This document shows positions 34,513 through 43,361 of a stretch of 64,000 nt of DNA, one piece after another. Both the position numbers and the translations under genes were made by a program. Source of the DNA: an uncultured Collinsella sp. (GTDB lineage: Bacteria; Actinomycetota; Coriobacteriia; Coriobacteriales; Coriobacteriaceae); NCBI GenBank assembly GCA_902490405.1, contig CABUDS010000007.1, forward strand, positions 1 through 64,000, given 5' to 3'. The notes below the pieces were generated by a model, which was given only the letters and a program-made list of their open reading frames with translations, was not told the DNA's origin and made no database searches. Positions within the stretch are counted from its first letter, which is position 1. Each line of letters starts with the position of its first letter.

Positions 34513-35718
34513 TTAGGCGCGAGATTTGTTGTGCGCGAGGGCTAGGCCTACGGCGGCGATGGCAGCGGCAAAGAGCACCGTGACGCCCAGGTCGCAGGCG
34601 ATGTCGCCCAGCACGGTGGACGTCAAATCAGAGGCAAGCGCCTTGCCGATCGCGTCGTTCACCCAAAACGTCGGCACAAAGTGCGCCACGGTCTGCACGG
34701 CCGAACCCATCAGCGACAGCGGCATCCAGGCGCCGCCCAAAAACGTCATGAGCATGCCGAGTAAGTTGCCCACGCCGTTGAGCAGTTCCTCGCGCGCGCC
34801 CAAGCTCGACAGGGTAAAGCCAACGGCCAGCGGCGTGCACGCCAGGGCGAGCGTCGCCGCCAGCGCCAGGCACACGCGACCCACACCGACCTCGGCGACC
34901 GCGCCGGCAAAGCCCACGACGCCCATCATGCTCGACACAAACCAGATGCAGACGGTGAGCACCGCAGCAGCCGCGAACACAGCAAGCGAACGCTGGCGCT
35001 CGGAGATTGGGCCGGCATCCATACGACGCACGCGCTCGGGCTCGTTCATGCCCGAGAACACCAGCCCCACCGACACGATGACCGACGAGATAATCGCGTA
35101 CGCACCAAAGTTGAAGTACGACTCGAGCGTGGCGGCGGCCGTCGAGTCTACCTTGACCTGCTCGATCTGGACCTCCGCACGCTTTGCGGCAGCATGCTCG
35201 GCGGCCTTGGCGACATCGCCGTCGGAAGCAGCTGGCTCAAGTGCCGCCGCAGCGCCCGCGAGCGAGATCCAGCGCGAGGCCTCGGCAGACGAGAGCGCCG
35301 CTGCCATGGTGCCGGAGCCGTACGTCACGTCGAGTTTGGGCAGGGCCTCCCCCGCACGGGCGGCCGCGATCAAGTCGTCCTCAAACCCCTCCGGGATAAA
35401 GAACACGCAGTCGGCGCTGCCCTTGGCGCTGTTGCTCTTGGAGAGCGCGTCCGCAAGGTCGTACGTGTCGTCGCCGACGCCCGTGACCAGGTCAAAGCGC
35501 GAACCCAGGTGCCTGGTAAGCGCACGCGAAAGATCGCTGCCGTCGCGGTCGACCACAATCACGTTGGCGTCGTAGGGCTTGTACTCGGTCAGCTGCGACG
35601 AGTTCCAGCTGACCGAGGCCGCAATGAACACGCCCATGAGTGAAATGAACACCGTGTAGATGAGCAGGTAGAACGGGTGCGCGAGCGCCATGCGAAGCGC
35701 GGTCTTAAAGGTGCTCAT
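34513..35718 (-). CDS. ABC-2 type transporter permease
   Basis: The 401-residue membrane protein has an N-terminal helix (FYLLIYTVFISLMGVFIAASV, about 16-36), an extracellular domain (about 37-205) and five C-terminal helices, as in ABC2_membrane_3 or YhgE-like permeases. Start 35718 is set by GGAAGGAG upstream and overlaps the partner permease gene by 14 bases. With that partner it forms the two membrane halves of an exporter using the ATPase at 36902. Substrate unknown; drugs, lipids or antimicrobial peptides are typical. Confidence 0.9.
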   Translation of the reverse strand: MSTFKTALRMALAHPFYLLIYTVFISLMGVFIAASVSWNSSQLTEYKPYDANVIVVDRDGSDLSRALTRHLGSRFDLVTGVGDDTYDLADALSKSNSAKGSADCVFFIPEGFEDDLIAAARAGEALPKLDVTYGSGTMAAALSSAEASRWISLAGAAAALEPAASDGDVAKAAEHAAAKRAEVQIEQVKVDSTAAATLESYFNFGAYAIISSVIVSVGLVFSGMNEPERVRRMDAGPISERQRSLAVFAAAAVLTVCIWFVSSMMGVVGFAGAVAEVGVGRVCLALAATLALACTPLAVGFTLSSLGAREELLNGVGNLLGMLMTFLGGAWMPLSLMGSAVQTVAHFVPTFWVNDAIGKALASDLTSTVLGDIACDLGVTVLFAAAIAAVGLALAHNKSRA

Positions 35719-36892
35719 AGCGGCTCCTTCCAAAGATCAGCGTAGCGGCGGCGACAAACACCAGGGCCATGAGGACAAGCGCACCGGCGCGAACGACAAA
35801 GGGACCCAGATCCTCAAAGAAATACAGGCGGTTGAACATATCGCAGATGAGCTTGACGGGGTTGAGCCAGCACTCGGCCGGACAGGCGCGGGCAACATCG
35901 TCGGCAAGCGCCATCGCCGGCTCGCCGTAGAGTCCGGCGAACAGGGCGCACGTGGTGGCAAAGCCCGTGAGGATGCCCGATCTGGACGCCTTGCCGCCCT
36001 TAACGGGAAGCGTCCCCACAAAAAGCCCCAGGCCCGTGGCAGCAAGCGCGGATGCGGCGCCGCCCGCCAGGCACAGCCCCTCGCGCCCGCCAAAGTCGAT
36101 GCCGACCACCAGGCGCACGTAGCCGATCGCGATCGCCATCGAGGCAAATGAGACCAGCCACGAGCCGACAAAAATGCCGGCCAGCGACGCCGTCTTGGAG
36201 ACGCCGCCCACGCAGCGGCGCGCGCCGAGGCCGGACAGATTGGGCTGCAGATCGACGACGGCCAGGGCCGCAAACTCGGAAGACATCATCGCGACCAGGC
36301 CAAAGAGCGCGTAATAGTAGATGGTCGTACCGTCGGGCGTGGTGCGCGTAAGGCTCACGCGGCGAGTGCCGCCCTTAAGCGACAGGGCGCGCGCAACCGC
36401 CTCCGGGTCGGCGAGCGCCGCCGGGTTGTCCTGGGCAATCTGGCGCATGAGCTCGGCATTTTGCGTATACGAGCTCGCCACCGTCTCCAGGATGCTGCGG
36501 TCGGTGAGCACCGTACTGGCGCGCGAGCTATCGTAGCTCGAAAGCAACGTAAGCTTGGGCGCGCCCGCGTCGTCGACCGTGTAGACGCCCGCAACCTCGC
36601 CGGACTTGAGCGCATGGTTCGCCTCGGCCGCGTCATCGCACTCGTGGATCTTAAGCAGCTGGTCGTCGCCCTCCTTGGCAAGCGACGTCGCCACGTCCTT
36701 AAAGGTCGAAGCGTCCCAGGCCTCGTCGGCGACAACGGCTACCGGCACCGGATCGACCTTGCCGTCGGAGCTGAGGTTCGCAAACATAAACATGAACATC
36801 GTGGAAAGCGCAATGGGAAAGAGCGCGCCCCAGACCCATGTGCTCGGCCGGCGCAGCAGCGTCTTGACCGTGATAATGATGGTGTTGATCAT
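35705..36892 (-). CDS. ABC-2 type transporter permease
   Basis: The 395-residue protein has the same layout as its neighbour: N-terminal helix (WVWGALFPIALSTMFMFMF, about 18-37), extracellular domain to about 185, then five to six helices. Paired homologous permeases with one ATPase indicate a heterodimeric exporter. The start follows the ATPase gene's stop by 9 bases, and its end overlaps the next permease gene, so translation is coupled. Confidence 0.9.
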   Translation of the reverse strand: MINTIIITVKTLLRRPSTWVWGALFPIALSTMFMFMFANLSSDGKVDPVPVAVVADEAWDASTFKDVATSLAKEGDDQLLKIHECDDAAEANHALKSGEVAGVYTVDDAGAPKLTLLSSYDSSRASTVLTDRSILETVASSYTQNAELMRQIAQDNPAALADPEAVARALSLKGGTRRVSLTRTTPDGTTIYYYALFGLVAMMSSEFAALAVVDLQPNLSGLGARRCVGGVSKTASLAGIFVGSWLVSFASMAIAIGYVRLVVGIDFGGREGLCLAGGAASALAATGLGLFVGTLPVKGGKASRSGILTGFATTCALFAGLYGEPAMALADDVARACPAECWLNPVKLICDMFNRLYFFEDLGPFVVRAGALVLMALVFVAAATLIFGRSRYEHL

Positions 36893-36901
36893 GGCTGCCC
36901 C

Positions 36902-37840
36902 CTAGTCGCGTAGCTCGCGGCCGGTGATCTCGAGGAACACGTCGTTGAGGGTCGGCGGCTCGCTCCACACGCGACCGAGTGCCACGTCGGCGGCGCGCAG
37001 CGTGTCAAGGATGTCGACCAGATTATGTGGGCTCGCCTCGCAGGTGCAGATGAGCTCGCCGCCGGACAGCTCAACCGAAAGCACGTGCTCCAGAGCGCGC
37101 AGCCGCTCGACCGTGGCGGGCTCGACGGCGCCGACCTCGACGGTCACGCGCTCGCCCATCTGAATCATGCGCTTGAGCTCGTCGTTGGTGCCCTGCGCCA
37201 GCACGCGGCCGCCGTCCATGATCATGATGCGGCTGCAGATCTGCTCGACCTCCTCCATGTAATGGCTGGTATACACCACCGTGGCGCCCTCGTCGCGCAG
37301 GCGGCAGATGCCCTCCAGAATGGCGTTGCGGCTCTGCGGATCGACTGCCACTGTGGGCTCGTCAAAGAAGATGAGCTCGGGCTTGTGCGCGATGCCGCAG
37401 GCAATGTTGAGACGGCGTGCCAAGCCGCCCGAGAGCTTTCCGGGGCGAAACTTGGTAAAGTCGCCCAAGCCGACAAAGTCGATCGCCTCGTCCACCAGCG
37501 CGCGGCGGCGCTTGCGGTCGCTGACGTAGAGGCTGCAGAAATAGTCGATGTTTTCGCGCACGGTGAGCTCGTCAAACACCGCCACCTGCTGTGGCACCAC
37601 GCCGACGCGACGCTTAAGGTCGTAGCGGGTGGGCGTCATGGGCTCGCCGAACAGCTCGATGGTGCCCTTGTCGTAAGCGAGCAGCTGCAGGATGCAGTTG
37701 ATGGACGTGGTCTTGCCCGAGCCGTTGGGGCCCAGCAGGCCAAAGATCTCGCCAGGGGCAATACTCAGGTTAAAGTGGTCGAGCGCGATAAGATCGTCGT
37801 AGCGCTTGACGAGGTTTTCGACGTGGACGATATCTGTCAT
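36902..37840 (-). CDS. ABC transporter ATP-binding protein (multidrug-exporter type)
   Basis: The 312-residue ATPase has Walker A LGPNGSGKTTS (about 37), signature LSGGLARRLNIA (about 137), Walker B ELIFFDEPTVAVDP and a switch histidine in VVYTSHYMEE. A DrrA-like C-terminal regulatory domain follows. It powers the two ABC-2 permeases downstream. AAGGG precedes ATG 37840. The two-component system starts divergently 211 bases away and may control this operon. Confidence 0.95.
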   Translation of the reverse strand: MTDIVHVENLVKRYDDLIALDHFNLSIAPGEIFGLLGPNGSGKTTSINCILQLLAYDKGTIELFGEPMTPTRYDLKRRVGVVPQQVAVFDELTVRENIDYFCSLYVSDRKRRRALVDEAIDFVGLGDFTKFRPGKLSGGLARRLNIACGIAHKPELIFFDEPTVAVDPQSRNAILEGICRLRDEGATVVYTSHYMEEVEQICSRIMIMDGGRVLAQGTNDELKRMIQMGERVTVEVGAVEPATVERLRALEHVLSVELSGGELICTCEASPHNLVDILDTLRAADVALGRVWSEPPTLNDVFLEITGRELRD

Positions 37841-38039
37841 GAGGCGGCCCTTCTGTTGGTCGTGGCCCGGTACGATTGCATCATCGCAGGAGAGGACGGC
37901 GCGCACCAGTGAGCTTTGTCACGAGTGCGAGGGGGCAGAGGCGAAACCCCCGCTCGCGCGAGCGATCGACGCCGCTTTGCCGCGCGGGAGGAATGTCACG
38001 GTTGCCCCGGGCGGCGCCTCCCCCGCGCGCAGCATCGCG

Positions 38040-38054
38040 TACAATACCCGTATG
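38040..38054 (+). promoter_or_regulatory. Possible leaderless promoter of the histidine kinase gene
   Basis: TACAAT (38040-38045) lies 6 bases before the ATG at 38052, as a -10 box would for a leaderless mRNA. No Shine-Dalgarno sequence is seen ahead of the start, and no clear -35 box. Confidence 0.4.
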
Positions 38055-39197
38055 AACAGGCTTTTCGACAAATCGATTGTGCTGGCGTGCTGTATTGCGG
38101 CCGCCATGGGTCTTGCCGTGGACGCTCGTCTGGTTGTGGCGTTTTGCCTTGGCGTTATGGCCACCTCGGCGTCGGAAGTCGCACGAGAAGAACACGCCCA
38201 TCGCGCGAGCGAGGCCGCGAGCTACGCTTACATCATCGCTGCCGTCTTCGTGCCGCCATTTATGCCGTTCGCACCCCTTGCCTTCTATGACATCGCGCGA
38301 CGCGTGCGCCGTGAACGCATCTGGCCCGCGCTGGCGATTGGCGCCGTGTTTGTCTGCGCGCTTGTCGCGGACCTTCGTGGCGGCGTGCTCACCACCCGAA
38401 CGCTGTTGCTAACCGCCATCCTTTCGATCGCTGCCACGTTGCTGTCGCTGCGCACCGCGCAGCTGGAGCGCGAACAGGATCGCATGCGTCGCACCCGCGA
38501 CAAGCTGCAAGAACGCGCCCTGGTACTCGAGGCACGCAACCGCGACCTCGCCGACCGCCAGGACTACGAAGTCGAGCTCGCAACGCTCGCCGAACGCGCC
38601 CGCATCGCGCGCGAGATCCACGATAACGTGGGCCACCAGCTCACGCGCGCTTCGCTCCAAACCGAAGCCTTGCGCGTGGTCCACGCCAACGAGCCCGGCG
38701 TCGCCGCCGATTTCGCCGATGTCAAACGCACGGTTGACGAGGCGCTCCAGCTCGTGCGCGCCAGCGTCCACGCGCTCAACGACAATGCAACCAACCTCTC
38801 CGTGCAGCTCGAGCGCATCGTTGAAGGCGTACGCTCGGACAGCGGCCCACAGATTGAGCTTGAAGTTTTGGCCGAGCATGCGCCCGCCAACGTCGCCAAC
38901 TGCTTTGCGGCGGTCCTGCGCGAGGCGCTCTCCAACACCATGCGCCACGCTTGCGCCCAGACCGTCACCGCACGATGCATGGAGCATCCGTCGTTTTACC
39001 AGCTCATCGTTACCGACGATGGCGTGGGCGGGGTCCAAGCAATCGGCCGTGGCGCCGCGGAGGGCATGGGGCTCGTCTCCATGCGCGAGCGCATCGAGGC
39101 GCTTGGCGGCACCTTCACCGCCGGTCCGCGCGCCGGCGCCGGCGGCTGGCGCGTGTTTGCCACCGTTCCCAAACAGCAAGGAGATGAGGACCGATGA
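38052..39197 (+). CDS. Sensor histidine kinase, DesK/LiaS type
   Basis: In this 381-residue protein, several N-terminal helices (about residues 6-130) are followed by a helical linker, then the dimerisation/phosphoacceptor domain with ERARIAREIHDNVGHQLTRA (H about 195). The ATPase domain has VLREALSNTMRHA, DDGVGG and GMGLVSMRERIEALGGTF. It phosphorylates the response regulator encoded with a 4-base ATGA overlap. A sensor with almost no external loop usually detects membrane stress or drugs. Proximity to the exporter operons suggests it controls them. I start it at MNRLF; the open frame further upstream lacks similarity. Confidence 0.92.
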   Translation: MNRLFDKSIVLACCIAAAMGLAVDARLVVAFCLGVMATSASEVAREEHAHRASEAASYAYIIAAVFVPPFMPFAPLAFYDIARRVRRERIWPALAIGAVFVCALVADLRGGVLTTRTLLLTAILSIAATLLSLRTAQLEREQDRMRRTRDKLQERALVLEARNRDLADRQDYEVELATLAERARIAREIHDNVGHQLTRASLQTEALRVVHANEPGVAADFADVKRTVDEALQLVRASVHALNDNATNLSVQLERIVEGVRSDSGPQIELEVLAEHAPANVANCFAAVLREALSNTMRHACAQTVTARCMEHPSFYQLIVTDDGVGGVQAIGRGAAEGMGLVSMRERIEALGGTFTAGPRAGAGGWRVFATVPKQQGDEDR

Positions 39198-39838
39198 GGC
39201 TCATAGTTGTCGATGACGACCGCTTGGTAGTCGATTCACTCAAGATTATCCTAGGCGCCCAGCCGCAGATCGAGGTGGTGGGTACCGGCGCCAATGGCGA
39301 CGACGCGGTCGCGCTCTACGCTGAGCACACGCCCGACATCGCGCTGCTCGACATTCAGATGCCGGGGCGCGACGGACTTTCGGCGGCACGCGAGATCCTT
39401 GAGCGCGACCCTGCGGCGCGCGTGGTGTTTCTGACGACATTCTCGGATGACGAGTACATTGTGTCGGCGCTTAAACTGGGCGCCCGCGGCTATCTGATCA
39501 AAACCGATGTCTCCGCCATTCCACCGGCGTTGGCGCAGGTCATGGACGGTAAACGCGTGCTCGAGGGTAAGGCGATCGAGGATGTCGACTTTGATGGGGC
39601 GGACGCTGAAGCCGGTGCGACCCGCCGGCCCGCGGCCTTTGCCGGTCTGACCGACCGCGAGTTCGAAGTCGCCGAGCTCATCGCCCGCGGTCTCGACAAC
39701 AGGGAGATCGCCGCCACAGCCTACATGGGCGAAGGCACCGTGCGCAACCACATCAGCTCGATCCTGGCCAAAATGGACCTGCGCAACCGTACGCAGATCG
39801 CCATCGCCTACCTGCGAGGGCAGTTGCCCGAAGATTGA
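39194..39838 (+). CDS. NarL/LuxR-type response regulator
   Basis: The 214-residue regulator has a receiver domain (about 1-120) with acidic residues in VVDDDR, phosphoacceptor Asp in IALLDIQMPG (about 54), T in FLTTFSD and K in LIKTD. A LuxR-type helix-turn-helix follows (LTDREFEVAELIARGLDNRE to VRNHISSILAKMDL, about 150-205). It probably binds upstream of the exporter genes when phosphorylated by the kinase. Confidence 0.94.
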   Translation: MRLIVVDDDRLVVDSLKIILGAQPQIEVVGTGANGDDAVALYAEHTPDIALLDIQMPGRDGLSAAREILERDPAARVVFLTTFSDDEYIVSALKLGARGYLIKTDVSAIPPALAQVMDGKRVLEGKAIEDVDFDGADAEAGATRRPAAFAGLTDREFEVAELIARGLDNREIAATAYMGEGTVRNHISSILAKMDLRNRTQIAIAYLRGQLPED

Positions 39839-39861
39839 CCGCCCCGGCAGAGTAAAATGGC

Positions 39862-40535
39862 TGTTACCGATTTAATGCCATTTCAAAACTATGTCGGTTT
39901 ACTACGATGAATCGCCCACCTTCGATCACGGCAAATTGAGCGCTTGCAAAACCGCAGGTAGAACGCTTGCGATATTTAGAAAAATGCAGTCATGGTCGGG
40001 AATGTCGAATTCGTCGTAGTAAACCGGCATAGTTTTGTTCGGTCGGCCCTGCACGAGCGCCTCCGCAAGGCTCGCGGGACCAAAATGATCTGCTTTCTTC
40101 CGCCCGCGGAGATCGGCTGACGGCGCTCGCCACGAAACCTGCCCATCTACTACGTTTGACTCGATACCCCCGACCATAACCGCGTTTCATGAAAAACCGC
40201 AGCCGTTCTACCTGCAGTTCTCATTTCGCATTACTTGCTGTGGTCGAGGGCTGCCGCCTAAACATAGTAGATGGGCCCATTTCGTGGCAGACGGGTCACG
40301 CGGCAGCCCTCGCAAGGCAAAAATGATCCGTTTCCCTCTGTCCACGGGAGATCAAAGGCTGTTACTGATATGGTGCCATTTCAAAACTATGCCGGTTTAC
40401 GGGGCTAAAGTCGGAACCCTCATCCATATCCCCTATTTTTGAAAAACGGCAGGCTATCTACCTGCGGTTTTGTTTTTGAGATTTTCTGTATGGTCGGAGG
40501 TTCGCTATCCAGCCCCGTAATCCGGCATAGTTTTG
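39862..40535. repeat. Cluster of three long inverted elements
   Basis: Element A: 29-bp arms 39884-39912 and 40009-40037 (CAAAACTATGTCGGTTTACT outward). Element B: arms 40129-40157 and 40260-40288 (GCCACGAAACCTGCCCATCT). Element C: arms 40382-40406 and 40511-40535 (CAAAACTATGCCGG). Each encloses about 100 bases, with a conserved inner CCGCAGGTAGA-like hairpin. Between elements, AAAATGATC...GGAGATC recurs (about 40080-40113 and 40319-40352). No credible protein is encoded. They may be MITE-like elements or structured RNAs. Confidence 0.8.
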
Positions 40536-40566
40536 CTTGCGACGGCCCAACCGCGCGCTCACGCGC

Positions 40567-40630
40567 GGGGCCGGCGGGGCATTTTTGCCCCGCCGGCCCC
40601 TATTCCAGTTCTATTCCAGCTCTATTCCAG
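40567..40630. repeat. 15-bp perfect GC hairpin and triple TATTCCAG repeat
   Basis: GGGGCCGGCGGGGCA (40567-40581) and TGCCCCGCCGGCCCC (40586-40600) form perfect arms with a 4-T loop. Three TATTCCAG copies (about 40601, 40612, 40623) follow up to the end of echF. The hairpin is probably the 3' end of the hydrogenase message, though no T-run follows on the minus strand. Confidence 0.75.
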
Positions 40631-40632
40631 AG

Positions 40633-40974
40633 CTACTCCGGCTTAGTTTCTACCGTGGGAGTCTTGTCCGCCGCAACTGGAGTGCGGGCGGTGTCCATGC
40701 TCAGGCAGTGTTTAGGGCAGCTTTCGATGCACTCGCCGCACACCACGCAGGCAAACGGGTCGATCGACCACGTTCCGCCCTTGCGATCGACCGCGAGCGC
40801 GCCCGCCGGGCAACGCCGCGCGCACATGCCGCAGCAGATGCACACGTCCATGTCATTGACGATATGCCCGCGCAAGCGCTCGGGCGCCGTCAGCTTCTCC
40901 TGCGGATAGCACACCGTTACCGGCTGCTTGACCATAGAACCCAAGGCCGTCTTGGCAAATGTCAGTAAACTCAT
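40633..40974 (-). CDS. Ech-type hydrogenase ferredoxin subunit (EchF/NuoI-like)
   Basis: The 113-residue protein carries two [4Fe-4S] motifs, CICCGMCARRCP (about residues 46-57) and CVVCGECIESCP (about 75-86). It passes electrons from ferredoxin toward the small and large subunits. It is the last gene of the hydrogenase operon, as echF is in known ech operons, 7 bases after the large-subunit gene. The Thr/Pro-rich C-terminal tail is short. Confidence 0.9.
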   Translation of the reverse strand: MSLLTFAKTALGSMVKQPVTVCYPQEKLTAPERLRGHIVNDMDVCICCGMCARRCPAGALAVDRKGGTWSIDPFACVVCGECIESCPKHCLSMDTARTPVAADKTPTVETKPE

Positions 40975-40981
40975 GCCGCGC

Positions 40982-42070
40982 CTACCTTTCCGTGCAGCTA
41001 ATGCAGGGGTCGATGGTCAGGATAATCATGGGCACGTTGGCAAGGAGCACGCCCTGCAGCGCATGCGTCAGACCCGCCAGGTTCTGCGACGTCGGCGTGC
41101 GCACGCGGAAACGGTCCAGGTTCTTGGTGCCATTGCCACGCACATAGTAATACGCCTCGCCACGTGGCTGCTCGATCACAACCTCGCCACGCGCGCCGTC
41201 GGCCGGCGTGAGCTTGGTGCGTCCACCGATGCCATCGTGCGGAATCTTGCCCACAAGCTCCTTGATAATGTCCATGGCCTGCGTGACCTCGGCACAGCGC
41301 ACCTGGCAGCGGGCATAGCAATCGCCATCGGTAGCAACGATGGGCTCAAACGCAGCCAGGTCCGCATAGGCACCGTCGCCAAACATGCGCACGTCGTAAT
41401 CCACGCCCGAGGCGCGACCGAACGGGCCGACCATCGACAGATCCAACGCGTCCTTCTTGCTGATCGCGCCCACGCCATGCAGGCGCTCGCCGCAGCTGTC
41501 GTCGTCCAAAAACGTATGCACCAGGGCCTCGTAGTCGGGACGCATGGCATCGAGCGTCTGGACAATGCCCGCTAGCTCGGAGTCCTCAATGTCGTGCTTA
41601 AGGCCGCCGATCTCGTTAATCGACAGGATCACGCGGCCGCCACAGGTGCTCTCAAAGATCTTGAGAATCTGCTCGCGCAGGGTCCACGAACGATAGAACA
41701 GCGCCTCAAAGCCAAAGGCGTCGGCAAGAAGGCCCAGCCACAGCAGGTGCGAGTGGATGCGCGAAAGCTCGTGCAAAATGGTGCGGATATACTGCACGCG
41801 GCTGGGCACCTCGATGTCGAGCATGCGCTCGCAGGCGCTGACATAGCCGTAGCTGTGGCCCACGGCGCAGATGCCGCAGATGCGCTCGGCGATGTAGCCA
41901 AACTGGTGCATATCGCGCTTTTCGGTGAGCTTCTCGAGTCCGCGGTGCACAAAGCCGATCTGTGGAATTGCCTCGATGACGCGGTCGTCCTCGATCACTA
42001 GGTCCAGATGAAGCGGCTCGGGCAGCACCGGGTGTTGCGGGCCAAACGGAATAACGGAGCGATGTGCCAT
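40982..42070 (-). CDS. Ech-type [NiFe] hydrogenase large subunit (EchE-like)
   Basis: The 362-residue protein is related to NuoD but retains all four nickel-binding cysteines: ERICGICAVGH (about residues 62-72) and DPCISC at the C-terminus (about 355-360). This marks a catalytic [NiFe] hydrogenase rather than a respiratory complex I subunit. The tail ends only two residues beyond DPCISC, so no C-terminal cleavage peptide appears, as in some group 4 enzymes. It makes or uses H2 at the cytoplasmic face. No hyp maturation genes are in the window. Confidence 0.93.
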   Translation of the reverse strand: MAHRSVIPFGPQHPVLPEPLHLDLVIEDDRVIEAIPQIGFVHRGLEKLTEKRDMHQFGYIAERICGICAVGHSYGYVSACERMLDIEVPSRVQYIRTILHELSRIHSHLLWLGLLADAFGFEALFYRSWTLREQILKIFESTCGGRVILSINEIGGLKHDIEDSELAGIVQTLDAMRPDYEALVHTFLDDDSCGERLHGVGAISKKDALDLSMVGPFGRASGVDYDVRMFGDGAYADLAAFEPIVATDGDCYARCQVRCAEVTQAMDIIKELVGKIPHDGIGGRTKLTPADGARGEVVIEQPRGEAYYYVRGNGTKNLDRFRVRTPTSQNLAGLTHALQGVLLANVPMIILTIDPCISCTER

Positions 42071-42075
42071 GGACC

Positions 42076-42771
42076 TTACGCCTCCTTTTTCTGCTTGTCG
42101 CGGGCGACCTTGGCGGCAAGCGCCGCGCGGACCTTGGCCGCTTTCTCGGGATCCATGGCGGCGAGCTTTGCCTCCAGCTCGGCAGCCTTAAGTGCGGCCA
42201 TGGCAGCAGCTTCATCGTGCTGAGCATCGGAGCCGGTAGCCGCAGCGGACTGGGCGACGGCAGCGCCCGCGGCATCGCCAGCGCCTGCGGCACCCTCCCC
42301 CGCAGCGGCTGCGGCCTTGCGCGCCTTGGCCTCGGCAGCCGCGCGGACCTTCATGGCCTTCTCGCGCGCGGCCTTCACCTCGGGCGTGATGACGCTCATG
42401 GGTTCGGCAGTCGAAACCTGGTAGAAAAAACCCTTAAAGTCGATCTGCATGTCGGTGATGGCAAGACCAAACAGGTCGTGGGCCTCATTTTCAAACGGGA
42501 ACACCGCGGGGTAATACGAGCTGATGGACGGAATCTCCTGGTACTGGTCGATGCCCTCGACCACCAGGTTCTCGATCGCATAGCTGCCGTCCTGCGCAAT
42601 ATGCTCCTGAGCAGCACGGACGTTGATAAACGTATAGACCAAGCGATACGAGCCGTCGTCGACGTTGCGCTCGGCATGCATTTGCACAAAGCGCGCGCCG
42701 ACGCCCTTGAGCGCCTGGACATGCGGCAGGAGCTTGTCGATCCCGACGGTGGTATAGATAGCCTTTTGCAT
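42076..42771 (-). CDS. Ech-type hydrogenase subunit D (NuoC-like) with Ala/Lys-rich tail
   Basis: The first ~130 residues match the 30-kDa NuoC/EchD fold (LVYTFINVRAAQEH; PAVFPFENEAHDLFGLAIT, about 90-108). The remaining ~95 residues are an unusual Ala/Lys/Glu-rich extension (KARKAAAAAGEGAAGAG, KVRAALAAKVARDKQKKEA) that is not part of the family core and may form a helix or bind acidic partners. Its ATG shares one base with the stop of the small-subunit gene. Confidence 0.88.
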   Translation of the reverse strand: MQKAIYTTVGIDKLLPHVQALKGVGARFVQMHAERNVDDGSYRLVYTFINVRAAQEHIAQDGSYAIENLVVEGIDQYQEIPSISSYYPAVFPFENEAHDLFGLAITDMQIDFKGFFYQVSTAEPMSVITPEVKAAREKAMKVRAAAEAKARKAAAAAGEGAAGAGDAAGAAVAQSAAATGSDAQHDEAAAMAALKAAELEAKLAAMDPEKAAKVRAALAAKVARDKQKKEA

Positions 42772-43349
42772 TACTCGACCTCCTTTGCAGCGGCGGGCGC
42801 ACCGTCAGCCGCGCCTGCATCGACACCGGTCCCGGCCCCCGCAGCCACAAACCCGTCCTCGCCCAGCTCAACGCCACCGTCCCAGGTGGCGGCGCCGCCC
42901 ACGGTGAGCGGATCGCCGCCGGCGCGCATCACGGCCTCCTTCTGGTCCAAGATGCCGCACGCCTCCACGATGGCATCGATCACCGTCTCGGGGCGAATGG
43001 CGCACCCGGGCGCGTACACGTCCACGGGAATCGCGCGGTCCACGCCGCCGATCACGTTGTAGGCATCGCGGAACACGCCGCCCGAGCACGCGCAGATGCC
43101 GCACGCCACCACGCACTTGGGCTCGAGCATCTGGTTGTAAATCTGACGCACGACGGGCAGGTTCTGGGCATTGACCGACCCCGTCACCAAAAAGATATCC
43201 GCATGCTTGGGGTTGCCGGTGTTGACCACGCCAAAGCGCTCCGCATCGAACAGCGGCGTGAGCGAGGCCAGCACCTCGATATCGCATCCGTTGCAGCTCG
43301 AGCCGTCGTAATGAATAACCCACGGCGAGCGCGACATTTTATGATCCAT
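42771..43349 (-). CDS. Ech-type hydrogenase small subunit (EchC/NuoB-like)
   Basis: The 192-residue protein holds the proximal [4Fe-4S] cluster. Cysteines lie in SSCNGCDIEVLA (about 18-21), CVVACGICACSGG (about 83-90) and YAPGCAIRPE (about 117). It passes electrons between EchF and the nickel site. The C-terminal ~40 residues are Gly/Ala-rich and poorly conserved. AGGAGG precedes the ATG by 8 bases. Confidence 0.93.
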   Translation of the reverse strand: MDHKMSRSPWVIHYDGSSCNGCDIEVLASLTPLFDAERFGVVNTGNPKHADIFLVTGSVNAQNLPVVRQIYNQMLEPKCVVACGICACSGGVFRDAYNVIGGVDRAIPVDVYAPGCAIRPETVIDAIVEACGILDQKEAVMRAGGDPLTVGGAATWDGGVELGEDGFVAAGAGTGVDAGAADGAPAAAKEVE

Positions 43350-43361
43350 GGATGCCGCCTC

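Noticed and set aside
39926..40177. 83-residue minus-strand open frame in element A
   Set aside because: It translates the inverted-repeat arm and is not kept in elements B and C, so it is not a real gene.
40982..42070. Complex I subunit NuoD
   Set aside because: NuoD has lost the nickel-binding cysteines, whereas this protein has CGIC and DPCISC, so it is a hydrogenase large subunit.
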